NCBI RefSeq assembly: GCF_963675165.1
Contig: NC_087378.1
Coordinates: 6,009,205-6,073,204, forward strand
Reading direction: 5' to 3'
Length of the DNA: 64,000 nt
Origin: Halichondria panicea
Lineage: Eukaryota; Porifera; Demospongiae; Suberitida; Halichondriidae
Shown here: positions 1 through 12,500 of the stretch, piece by piece
Numbering within the stretch: position 1 is the first letter of the stretch
Layout: every line of letters starts with the position of its first letter
The notes under the pieces: generated by a model
What the model was told of the DNA's origin: nothing
Database searches by the model: none
What the model saw: only the letters and a program-made list of their open reading frames with translations
Made by a program: the position numbers and the translations under genes

Positions 1-3000
1 AAGGTCATGGAGATGTATCGCCCGTCTGTCATCGTGCTTCAGTGTGGAGCAGACTCCCTAGCTGGAGACAGGCTAGGCTGCTTCAACCTCACTCTCAGAG
101 GTGTGTGTTCTATGACAGAATGTAATTAAGTAGTATACCGTAGACTATAATTATTAGGTTAACTGCTCATAGCCTAGGAACAGTTATGTGTAGATCAAGT
201 ACAAAAATTGCTAAAAGCTTTACAAAAGTGGTGCCGATCCTAGTATCGTTAAAGCCGATGATGTACATTTATATCAGAAATACGGTAAAGCCGATGATGT
301 ACTTGTGTATCAGAAATACAGTAAATATCCTATTGGTGTTTGTTAGAAGCACCCTATTGTAGTATCAACACTAGCTATGCCCCCCACCCCACACACACAC
401 CACGAACACACCAGGTCATGCTGAGTGTGTGGACTTCATGCGACGGTTCAATGTGCCCATGCTACTGCTCGGGGGAGGTGGGTACACCATTCGGAACGTG
501 GCCAGGTGCTGGACCTACGAGACAGCAGTTGCCCTCAACTGTGATGTGGCAAATGGTGAACTTAGGAGTATATTACGCATGTACTCTGTATGCAGAGTTG
601 TCTGTCCATTGCATGCAATTGGGAACGTTTAGTTGGCAAGAAGAGTATATAATTATATTTTTTCACTATTATGAGAGCTAGTAGGTCTCTGTGACAAGGA
701 TGTTTGGTCATGCAGACAGCATATATTTATCCGTACTCGTACTCAAGTAACCATTAAGAACTCTTTATCAATCTGATTATTACCAATGCTTACACGCAAC
801 GGCTCTTCCCACAACACAGAACTGCCTTACAACGATTACTTTGAGTACTTTGGGCCTGACTTTAAACTGCACATCAGTCCTACAAACATGTCAAACCAAA
901 ACAACCTGGACTACCTCAACAAGATCAAGGCACGGCTCTTTGAGAACCTCCGTCTCGTCCCTCATGCACCCAGCGTGCAGATGCAACGTAAATACTGTGT
1001 AATGCATAGTATAATGTACACTGGTTTACTGTACATTCATGTGTACTAAATTTTACTTGTTAAGCATGCGTTGTAACTGTTACACTGTGTAGACTGTATG
1101 TACATCGAAAGTGAAAGCTACCACTTTCAGTTATGCCATGCTAGGTACATGTACTGTACCCCCTAATAACGGTTCTTGAGGTACACGTGTATCTTTAGGA
1201 TGATCACCTAATAATCTGACAAATAATTTATTACATCAAAGAATTGCCTTGTAAAGTTTACTGTGGTTTTCAACTGTGTTTATACAGCGATACCTGAAGA
1301 TACTTTCCCTGAGAGTGAACAGAAGGAACAGAATCCAGACACAAGAATCTCACGTGAGTCATCTGATCTGGTCCTGTCTGTAGAATTAGGCACACTGTGC
1401 ACCACTGTAATTATCATAGTACAGAAACCAATAAATGAGTTCTCGCAGCCATTCTCCTTGGGCAATAGTGATGTAATAGAGGATGCCTTACAATTGTATT
1501 GTACCAGGGCCTTCCAAGACTGCAGACTTATTGGCACATCACGTGCAGTATAACTGTACAATGTTCAATGTGTCATACATGTCCACTTTTTTACTGTACA
1601 GTCTACATGCAAGTATGCAAGTAATTGTATTTTGGTGATTTCATCTTTCCAGAACTCCACCGAGACAAGCGCATCGCCCGTGACAACGAGTATAGTGAAA
1701 GTGATGACGAGGGGGAATCCCCCTCCTCCAACAGCAAGAGGGGCAGGAACGAGCATTCCTTCAAGATAGGCACCAAGCGACCTAAACTAACAGAGGATCT
1801 GTCGGTAAAGAACGCCACTAATGGCAAGCCTGGTCAGAAGCAGGGAGGAATTATCGCTAGTCCCCTTCCCCCAGAGCCGAGTCCCATCACTCCGCTGCCC
1901 TCTGAGGAGCCCACTCCCTCTCACAGTAAAGGTGGGTAGCCTGGGGGTGGGGAAAAAGTGGTTATATGTAATTGTGGATGTGTACAGTATGAGGCTGTCA
2001 GATATACATCAGTACTTTTGTACTCGGAAGAGCGTGTATGCAGGAGTGTATGAGTGTATGAATAACAATTGCATTGCTTATGGCAAGTCAGTTGAGTACC
2101 ATTCACTAACGCCTTCCTTGCTGCCACATACAGAGAGTTCGACTAACCCGGAGCCTCCAAAAACTGAGAAGTCCCCCTCTCCCCCTGCCCAGCAACCTCC
2201 TCAAGAAGACACGTCCAGTGAGGCGGTTCCTGAGAAGAAGGAGGACACAGTAAATCAGAGCAAGGAAAGCGAACCTCCTCAAAATACTGGAGACCAGTAA
2301 GTGATTCAGAGATTTTTTCTGAACAGTCAGTCTCTTAGGAAGCTTGCAGTCAAGAAGTGCATGCGCTTGGTTTATTTTTATTTATTACGTGTGATTGTAT
2401 CACAGCTAGGGTGTACCAGCACTTGTACTAATGAAAGCACTGCGGGTGCTGATGCCTCAGTGGACAGACAACACAGGGTGAAAAGCTAGCTGCACATGTC
2501 ATAAAGCTAATACTTTCGTTATTAATGCATGCGCAGGAAATGTGAAATAATCAACACTCAGCGAAGGGTTTTAGAGTGCAAGTATCCCTAGACACCCCTT
2601 TATATGTAACGTTTGTATTGCAATCTACGTCTAAAAATGTGTACAGCCTTACATGGGTCAAATATACAGTAGCCTGACTGTGTTTCTCATTAACCACCAC
2701 TGTGATACCCCCTAGGCCCAAGTCTCCCGTCCAAACTGAATCTATGGAGACAGTGGAATCTGGAGATGTTGACAAGACCACAGCCCCTGATGGGGAGGAA
2801 GCCACACCAGCAGCAAACACTCAACCACCTGAAGGAGAGAAAAAAGCCGAGTGAGTTAATTTGAATATCTGTCTTAAAGCATACATTATTACTGTTTTAC
2901 TGAAACGTTTTCTGCTGAGGGAGGATACATGTAATAATTATGCTCTCAATTGTAGCACAACTGTTTTTCTGTGCAGCACACCCCCTGCTGAGGAGCCCAC

Positions 3001-3124
3001 TAAGAAAGACACACCCTCCCCCAAATCGAATGACCCTGTTGAGACTCAAGACCCCCCTCAGGAATCAGCACCCACTCCTACTGACCGCTCCTCCCCCTCC
3101 AAAGTGGAGCCAATGGAACACTAG
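1..3124 (+). CDS. HDAC1/2-like: Class I histone deacetylase (HDAC1/2 type), 3' part, 8 exons visible
   Basis: Zinc-dependent lysine deacetylase of chromatin co-repressor complexes; only the last 399 codons are here, the 5' exons lie left of the window. Exons that keep frame: 1-100, 415-555, 820-987, 1288-1353, 1653-1931, 2134-2296, 2716-2850, 2977-3124 (stop TAG). Exons 1-3 carry the end of the catalytic fold: [18 protein letters not shown], then [14 protein letters not shown], whose Tyr is the catalytic Tyr of class I enzymes, then [19 protein letters not shown], typical of HDAC1/2 rather than HDAC3 or HDAC8. Exon 4 onward is a non-catalytic tail of about 263 residues, clearly longer than the vertebrate HDAC1/2 tail. 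It starts with the DKRIA and acidic SESDDEGE patch also found in HDAC1/2 and continues as Pro/Glu/Lys/Thr-rich, low-complexity sequence. The family is certain; HDAC1 versus HDAC2 has no meaning if this is an ancestral single gene. Confidence 0.95.
250..323. repeat. 36-bp tandem duplication in HDAC intron
   Basis: Two adjacent, slightly diverged copies starting TAAAGCCGATGATGTAC at 250 and 286, within the first visible HDAC intron. No function is evident. Confidence 0.8.
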
Positions 3125-3504
3125 ATCTAGTCCTTTTTCTCGCTCGTTATCAATTTTTCCCAACTCAGCATGCACACATGTACATTGAAACTTAACTTAA
3201 CTTAACAGCTCAGAACGTAGCACACTGGTTTTTGAGCTAACTACTATTATCATAAATTATGACATGTACTGCATTTTACAATAATTTATATGAATCTATA
3301 ATTATTATGACATAATTTTATTAATATCTGATGTCAATAGCATGGCCCAGCTCCTCCCTCAAAGACAGTGCCATGGAAACTTACACGATAGACACGAACA
3401 CGTGGATCCACCCCTAAAGTGACAATGATAGTGAAGGTCTCTGGCTCCCACAGCAAAGTTGCAGGCTGTGGATATATATATCTCTATGTAGTCTAGCTGC
3501 GCCT
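3125..3504 (+). other. Short intergenic spacer HDAC to CC2D2A
   Basis: These 380 bp must hold the HDAC 3' UTR and poly(A) site and the CC2D2A promoter and 5' UTR. It is AT-rich, with several AATAAT/ATAAAT-like words but no clean AATAAA. A TATATATAT run lies about 30 bp before the CC2D2A start codon and could be fortuitous. Confidence 0.5.
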
Positions 3505-6500
3505 ATGGCGACAAATATGGAAGACCCAATAGTTGCTGTGGCTACTGATGACCATAGAGAACGGTACGGTACAGGGACTTTCTAGAGATTGATACTCGTA
3601 CTCATGCATGCTCAATTTTGCATCCTCAATCTATGCATACACTAACAGAGATCTCAGGGAGGCTTTTCAGAGACGTAGTGCGACCTTACGAGAAACTCTC
3701 AAAGTCAGTAGCCAGTGTGGTGGACGTTGCACAATAGTTACATACGTACAATAATACAAGTACACGACACGTACAGCTACGTCATAGTGTATACATGAAT
3801 GTACTGTAGGACCAGAGAGAGACGTGATGGGGATTTAATAGCAGAGTGTTACGGCATAATGGTATTAGCTATCAATCAATAGGTTGGCACAATAGGCCTC
3901 TCAAGGTGCTCCCCAATAATATTACATTAACTAACAGAACAAACAAATCGATAATTAAAAACTAAGAATGTTGTTTTAATCGATAAAATGATAAAAATGT
4001 GTTGCCTAAGTTAGTGATGATACACATACGCTATTTACTACATGCCGGATTTGTGTGACTGCCCTGACCAACTGTTGTACCAATCTCGCACAACAATTTT
4101 ACCTCCTGTAGCTCAAACCAACGGTTGGTGATGGTCATGACCAAGGGACTGGTGCTGCAGAGAACACTGAAACCAGTTTTGTAAGTCAGTTGTTACATAC
4201 AGCCTCAGGCAAAGATAATTATGGTTATAGGGATAGACCACTTTGTCCACTATATAGCCTCGTTTACACGAGCACTAATCCGGGTCGAATCCACATTAAA
4301 GGCCTCGTGTAAACAGGGCTTGTGTAGAGGCTTTATGTGCTGTGAATAGGTAGAGACATTGGGTTGGGGGTATAAAATGCAACTTAAAGTAAAAAAATGT
4401 TTTCCCTTAGACCAACACAAAGAGTTTACTGGAGAGTCTAAAGGATCGGCGTCTTAAGCGCAAAGGTCAACTTCCCCCTCTTCAGCAAACCCCGCCCCCT
4501 GTCGGGCCTGATACTGCTGAGTCAGCAGGTAGCTCGGAGCCGGGGGTGGACTTACAGGAGAGACTGAGGCAACGTATTCAGAGAAGGCAAGGAGATCTCA
4601 GGAGTAGTGGTGACACTTTCAACATGGCTACCGAGGTATAGTATACAGTGAGACTCGTATCTTAAATTTGTTTGCAAAGCACCTCTTATTTGTGACCACC
4701 ATTCGATAATTAAGGCAAGCTTTTCGTTTTACAGCCAGAGTAATTATTAGCCACTGGGAGAATGCTGTAGAGATTTGAGCAACAAATTAATTTCAATGCT
4801 TCTTGTAGCTTGACCCAGCACCGAAGAGAAAGCTTCGTGGGTTGAGAGACCAGCCTAGAGTGACTAGATTTGACGAGCCCCTCCCTGACGAGCCACTAAC
4901 GAGATTCCCCACTGGAGGTGAGGAGATAGAACAGAGTAATCGCCTCAGGAGAAGAGCGCTCTACAGGACTGCCACTGTGGAGGAGGTGAAACAGAGGCAG
5001 GCACATGTGAGTTGATACATGTATATGTATGTGTGTGATGGAGGGAGGGCATCCACTGTTCTAGTTATGCTTGGGATGTGTTTTATGGACTACATACTTG
5101 AGGACAAGAATAGTGTAATATTGCCACTGTTTCAAATCATTTTAAAACTATTTACCAAGCGTGAATTATCCATTCATGCTAGGTCTTGGATCAGGATGCG
5201 TACGATTTTTTCACTTCTGAAATAGAGAACTGCTCATTCCCAGACGTTCCCACTCGTCTCCCTGACCAGTCTCAAGAGGAGGAGCCGGCTAGGGAGTTTG
5301 AAGACACTCACGGCTCTGATCATGACACTTCTGACACCGTGGCACTCAGAGAACAGCTGGTAATTAATTAGTAGCGTAGTGATTAACTCGCTAAATTGCT
5401 GTATACATATTTTTGTTGCTCATTGGCTGATACTTAAATACTTAACTGTACGCACACTGTGTACTGAACCAGGAGCAAAAGCTTGAGTCTTTAAGGAGCT
5501 ATACTATAAAAGGAGCTACACTATACAATTCGTTAAGGCTCCAACCATATTCTCGTTCCCTGCCAGCTTCAGCAAATTCAGAACGAGCAGGTGGAGGCTG
5601 AGGAGGTAGACAATGAGGTAGACAATGAAGAGGAAGCCCCCATGATTAGAGAGCAATCATCGGGTGATTACAGGGAGCTACTCACACCAGGCTATGCCAG
5701 GTACACTCCGTACAGAGTGAGAGTGGCTCGAGAAGAAGACACCTTCTTCACTCCTAGCACCACTCCAGGTCAGTTAACAAAATCTACGAATTCACATTAC
5801 TTGGTGGTCTGTATTGCTTCACTGGGATACATGTACACTTATGCCGTGTATGGGTTTTAGGTACATATATAATAATTTCGAAGGTGCTGTGTATCTGGGC
5901 ATGTGCTTGCAGATATAAAATTAACGAGAGGGCTCTATACAATAGTTAATGACCAACCAACTCCCTAAATCCTGCATTTTTCTGTCTAAGCTTTGTAATT
6001 ATGGACCCACTATCGGTATACAAATAACTCCTCCCCCCTCCCCCCACCCCACCTTCCAGTGTCTGCTGAGCAGAAGACGCCTGACTCTGGTCCCCCTCAC
6101 TACGCCCAAGACGAGGGACTCTATGTGGGGGAGAGACCACACGTCCTCTGGACCAACCAGGTCGCCATGGAGAACAGGCTACTACGTAGAGAAGATAAGG
6201 TAAACTAGTGACTGTATTCTGATCAATAAATCATAGCAATGCATCGAGAAATATTTACATGCAATTTTGCGATATCAATTAGTACATGACTGATTTATAT
6301 CTCACGTTGTCAAGGTAACAAGGGTGTAATATCATACATTCCCTTCTGTGTTATTTTTTATTTATTACATGGCCATGTAGCCTGAGGATAATTTGGTAAC
6401 CGATCGTCGTAATATAAAACACATAATTAATATAGCATATAAAACTCCTTAATGCAGGCAGCTCGTCTTCGGGCTTGTGCTTGTATATTTCATACAACAC

Positions 6501-9500
6501 TCAGTCTCATTCTATTACTGTACATACATGTACTGTATGTTGAATGGGAACCTCTGACACTTTGCCAGCACCCGCATTGTCGTATATATAGGCTGTCATT
6601 TGTTGGGATTGAAATTATAGAGAGGTTATCTTTTGGGGGGCTGTCCTTTTAACTGTGTGTATGTGTGTGTGTTAGTAGGGATGTTGCTGCAGGGTGCTGG
6701 TTGGTTTGGTGATGATGGCCTACTGCTGGTACAGCCCAACCCCCTCTCCCAGATCCGCACCAGACCCCCCATCCTCCAGTACTCCCCTCGTAGACCTGTC
6801 TCATTCAAGCACGTGAGCTGACCTAAGTCCCATCCTCTATGTGTGTGTGTGTGTGTGTGTGTAGATGATATTAGATTGAGCTGGCAGGGTCGTACATGTA
6901 CATGTATGTCTACGTACATGTATGTCTATGTACTTTTACGCTCTGTGTATAAAGTTTGAAGGTTACTGTGTGCATTCGTGTGAGAACAGTGTACTTTCCT
7001 ATTCAGGCTCGATATGAAGTGAAGAATCAGAAACTCATTAGCAAAGGTAAAACTTTATCTTTGTACTATTGTATTAACTGCTAGGTATACGTATCTTTGT
7101 ACTTCTAATGGCCTTTTGTTGTGTATGCACACGTTTACGGAGCAATATCTGTAACTTGCGAATGTGCACATTTCCCATCTGCTTTTGGCCAGTTGCCCTT
7201 GCGTAAATAACTAATTTTATCCAGGGTCTGGGGAGGCTGAGTACGAGCTGGTGGTGAACGTCTCCTCCCTCCACTTCCAACACCACCCTCTATTCAGTAT
7301 CGAGCACATACTGTCCTCCAAGTTGCAGCAGGCCTGCAGTCAACTCAGCAAACGTCGGATGGCCAAAGCGCAAGACTATTATCTAGAGAAGGTGCATGAC
7401 ATAATTAATTATACTGTACAGGGAGACTTTTAAAGTCCGTTTCACCTCTCATTCATAGCACTACGTCATTTTAGTTGTGGTTGTCTCTCCATGCATACAG
7501 TTGCAAGGTTTGAGGCAAGCGGTGATTGATTTGCAACAGGCTCTTCAGAATCAGGTACATGTATGTATAATATTATACCTGCAATGTAAGGATCATGCTG
7601 TACGTAGTAAATCTAGAACACACAGGTAAAAACATACATGATGGGACTTTTAAACGCTATACAATAGAGAATAATTTGTGTATAGCCTCGTCCCTAGATC
7701 GTCCTGCAATGGAACGGAAATGAACATTTGCAGCGTTCATATTAGTTGGCCGTCTTTACTGTACATGTACATATGCATACTGTCCCCAGGAGGGGTGTGA
7801 TGAGACTGAAGCTCGTCTGATGGGCTACCTCCGAGAGGTGAGTAGAGTGAGGGAACAGAGGAGAGAGGCCCTTACCGCCGATTACCACCTCCTCAAGACT
7901 ATACTCAAGTAAGGTCTCTGCTTGAGTACTCGTTATAGATTAGGCATATTCCTCTGAGTCTGCGGCAGAGTGCTTATAAAAGTTGTGTACATGGCACACA
8001 GTGTATACAACTACAGTGTATTTATATAAAGAGGTGTTCTGCATACTTTGTCACTGAAGTTTCAGATATTTGTGTACAGTAGTTGGTTTAATGTGTGAAT
8101 CCCCAGGACATGGCAGGACCTGAAAGCACTGAGAGACAACCAGGGCTATTCCAGCACCTCTGCCTGGGTCACTGTAAAGAGGTAAACACAGAAAACACTG
8201 ACCATTAAATGCTTGTACACTAAGCGATTATTACAGTTGTGTGGCTTTTGCTTCTGTGTTTCACTCACTGTATGAGTGCTTCTGTTCACGTGCTACCATC
8301 ACAGTTTATTATACGTGCATGGTGTACCACACACACCCTCCACAGACTGCTTGTAAATGCTGTTAACGAGGAGGGCTCCCTGCGACGAGAGCTGGAGGAG
8401 GAGGTGGAGGAATTGAGGGAGCTCCACACCCTCGATAGTAGAGGGCATGCCCTCGACTATCAGAGAGAGCTCGCTAACTGGAAGATCTACGAGAAGGCCA
8501 GGGTAAATTGTATGAATAGATGCAATTAATAGTATGGCTACGCCTCGTGCAATTAGTATCCTTGCCATTGCTTGTTACTTGTGCTATTAATCCCTTATTG
8601 CACTCTTAGCCATACTATTATTAATAATACCCTAATGTGTACATGTACTACACTTTACATTTCAGCAATAGAAAACGTTTCTAGGTTTACATTCATTTAC
8701 ATGTACATGGTCTCTCATTAAAAGCCTTGGGGTTTTCAACCAATAATCCCATCCCCACATTAAAATAAATAGCTGCACTAGAAGATGTTGCACGTACACA
8801 CACTGACAGAGGCGTGCAGTTCGAGAAACCACTCGAATCCAGCAACAGCAGACACTGGATGATCAGTCACAAGTGGAGGGCTCTCAGACCAGCCTCAATA
8901 ACAACCCGATTGCAGCATTGCCTCCCGAGAGTGAGTTGTTACAGTAGTAATGCAACTGCAATACTCATGTGCAAGCTACATGTACATGTAGTTTACTGTT
9001 ACTTGTCAGTATTGATGTTGATACAACATTTCCTCAGGGCCCCGCCCCATCCCGCCCCCTGCCTTCAACGAGGATCAAGTGAGGGCTGAATTGCTCGACT
9101 ACCAGCATCGTCACCTCAAGCCGCCCGGAGATCCAATCCTCACGCCCGAGTTCAGACACAACCACGCCCTCACTGGGGACATCCCTCGTCTAGAGGCCCA
9201 GCGGAGAGAGGACACTGCCAGGGCCAAGCTCCATGTGAGAGTGCTGTTTAACAACCAGCTTGTATCCCAGACCAAGGAATGGTAGGTTACATGTACATGT
9301 ATGTGTTCATAAAACCTGGTCATGTGCTTACTCATAACATGTACATGTACATATACGTATAAATAGAGTCAATAGCGGCATTATCATGTGCTTATTTCCC
9401 ATAAAATGTACAGTCAAACTTTTGCCTCCACGTCAAGTCTTGTTTCGGTAACTATATAATTTTAAGGGCCTAGCAAGCAACTTTAGTTTGTGATTTGAAC

Positions 9501-12500
9501 TGAAAATATTGATGCTCTTTTCTCGGTACTAAGGTTTTAAATGGGTTCATGTACTACGTGTCCAAAAACTGCCTACTCGTATTTTGGTTGTTAATTTAAA
9601 GGCCCATGTACAGTGTATAGCAAAGCTATTCAGTGGTTTATTGATTTCCTCGAGCACTCACAATGCATGCTCTCATTCACTCACACGTACACCACATACG
9701 TACATGTAGCACCCTCAATTCTGACTTTACGAGTGAAATTCACGAGACCTTCAACCTGAAGATCGTCGAATGGCCAGAGAGTATAAAACTGGAGATATTT
9801 GAATCTGGGCTCATAACGTCAACTCTCATCTCAGAAGTGTATGTTCCGATACCAGACCCACTACTCACAGCAGACAGTGCGGGGGCGGGACGCGAGGCGT
9901 ATCAATTCTCCAGCACCAAGAGGATGGAGTATGGGCACACTGGAGTCGGCAGTGGTAGGTACATGTGCATCAATAATATATTGGAGGATGAATTTGATTA
10001 AAGTGTCTAGATGTTGATGACAGAAATTAGGGCACCTAATTATTGCCTAGTGAGTTTGTACACCATGTTAAACACCAACATTACGTAATAATAATTATGG
10101 TCAAGTTGCAAGTTCCCGCCTCATTACACATCCATGTACCGTATTTACTTGATTAAACGCCCTCCTTGAATAAACGCCCATCTCGTTTAAACGCCCAGGT
10201 AAAAGCTCTGTCTTTGTCAATAAACGCCCATCTTAAATAATCGCCCATGTATGGGGCGTGGCACTGTGGGTGGAGCTAAAATAGCACGTGGAACCCAGTT
10301 GCAAGCGTAGCAGCATAGAATAAAAATATTTGTTTATGATGCATCGATAGCAGAGAGAGAGATACCGACACAGAGGGCACTCCTATGACTTAAATTTAAG
10401 CTGAGACAGCAGCCCAAGAAGAGCACAATAACTGCTGCTGTGCAAGAGTTTTGGAGGGGACATAACAATAAACGCCCTCCTGGATTAAACGCCCCCTCTA
10501 AAGACTTCGATCTGAAATAAACGCCCGGGCGTTTAATCAAGTAGATACGGTATGTATATAATGATTTCCTCCTCCATAGGCCAGCCCCACCCTGTATTGC
10601 CTGAGGAAGGTGTTCTCCTGACCTCGGGGGTCGTAAAAGTGGGTGCATATTGGGGGGTTGACAATAGTGGAAGATCCCTGTGCCCCCCTGGACTCTCACA
10701 ACCGACAGCTTACAGGTAATGCTGCTATCATGTATTTTAACTTTTAACCACACTCACATGAACATGTTTCCCCTTCAAGTATATAATTCATAGCATGCAA
10801 TTGGACACCATGATGTACATGTGTATAATTATACGTACGTATTTCTTGCTTTGGATGAGGTGCTACTTTCAGTTTCAATTTTACAATGGAATTTATTTCT
10901 TCCTGTTGTTGTCTAGCTCTGATGCCATATCTTCACTGGGTATGACTGGCATTGCCGACTTGCAGGCGGTCAAGAGGTGGATAGGTCAGTGATTTAAATG
11001 TACACTGGATCACTTTTCCGTAAAACATTGTTTGTCTAATGGTAGATATTTGATTCTTTGATGCTTGTAACTTTTGATTAATCTCCATTAAACTATTGAT
11101 TGATTTATTGCTTCCTCTAGAGCGCTCTCGGCTTGACCCCAATGACCCACGTAATGCCGAGCTGCTTCACTTGCTAGAGTCGATCCCAGCGTCGAGTGAG
11201 GAGACGTCTCACTTTCGACTGGTGGATGTCGACTCTGCACTGCGGTTTATGGGGGACGAGGAGTTTGAGGGAGACCGACGGTTCACTGTGCTCAGGAGCA
11301 GACATGATGGGGTGGGTGTGTCTTTCCCTTGCCTTGGATGCACATGTTACAGTAGATGTATGACTATCAACTGGTGTAAACCGGGCCTTCTCTGCTTAAG
11401 TGTTATACATGTAGTTAAGTTAAAGGCAATCCAACTGCTTTGTGTATAGTACCCGAGTAGACCATTTCCATCTCGGAACATAATCAGGTAAAGATTTTAC
11501 ATAACGTTTACACTTGCTTGTTCGTTTTTACTGACCGTTCATTGAAAGGCAGAAGATAGTTAAAACCACCCTCTGATCTTAACAGTATTCCCTACACTGT
11601 ACTCGATACATCCATAGCACAACCTATCTGTTTGCTTACCTCCCTTTCCTCCAGCATCCGGGCCTGAAGAATGAGAGTGTCCCACTGGAGTCTCGGTGGA
11701 TCAGTGAGACTGAGTGGAGGGCCGTGCTCAATTACAGACCGTACGCAGACTACGACATCCCCCTACTTCTCTTTGGAGACTTCCACAGCATCAGGAAGAC
11801 GGAACAAAACAAGTTCCTCCTGGACGTGAGTCAAGTAGCAGGCACATTCTGTGACCAAGTGTTGCTATAACTTGGGGCTCAAGCTAGCCTGAAATACCTT
11901 TGTATATCTACTAAACAGTTAGAGTTTGTCTGTAGCTGACTGTTGCCAACTGTTGCTTGCAGGGATGTGAATGTATTAAAGCTCATAAGGTGTAGCTGAC
12001 TGTGTGAGCTATTTCTGTTGGCACTGTTACATGTAGTCATAAAAGGAATTTCATTAAATACATTTTCCTACTGCATCAAAATAGCTGTTGAGATCAAAGT
12101 GATATGCTTATACCCTCTCAGATTCGTGAGAGGGTACTCTCCAAGGCACGCTCTGGGAAAGAAGACCTCAACCTGGAGGATGTGGTACACGCTTTCTCAG
12201 TGCCGGACGTTAGGTGTGTTCATTGATCTAGCTACATGTAAATCCATGCAATTACAGTCAAATGTCCAGTTTTTGAAGAAGGTGTATGCATACATGTGCA
12301 GTGTACAATACAAAATATATATTCATGTACCTGGTGCATTTTAAGAGTTAGCTTAAATTATGTGTAGCCATGATTTAAACTCTCCCCTCAGAACGTGTAC
12401 AGTATGTTCATACATGTATGACGCACATGCATTAGTATACATGTACATGTATATGTGCTAATAGGAATTGAACACTAGAGTTCTCACACACTGCAGCGCT

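Noticed and set aside
10334-10753. 139-codon minus-strand ORF
   Set aside because: It spans a MITE end and lies antisense to a CC2D2A exon; no domain is seen.
11449-11486. Possible 38-nt CC2D2A exon with acceptor and GTAAAG donor
   Set aside because: Including it shifts the next exon (11655) into a stop; the frame is already continuous without it.
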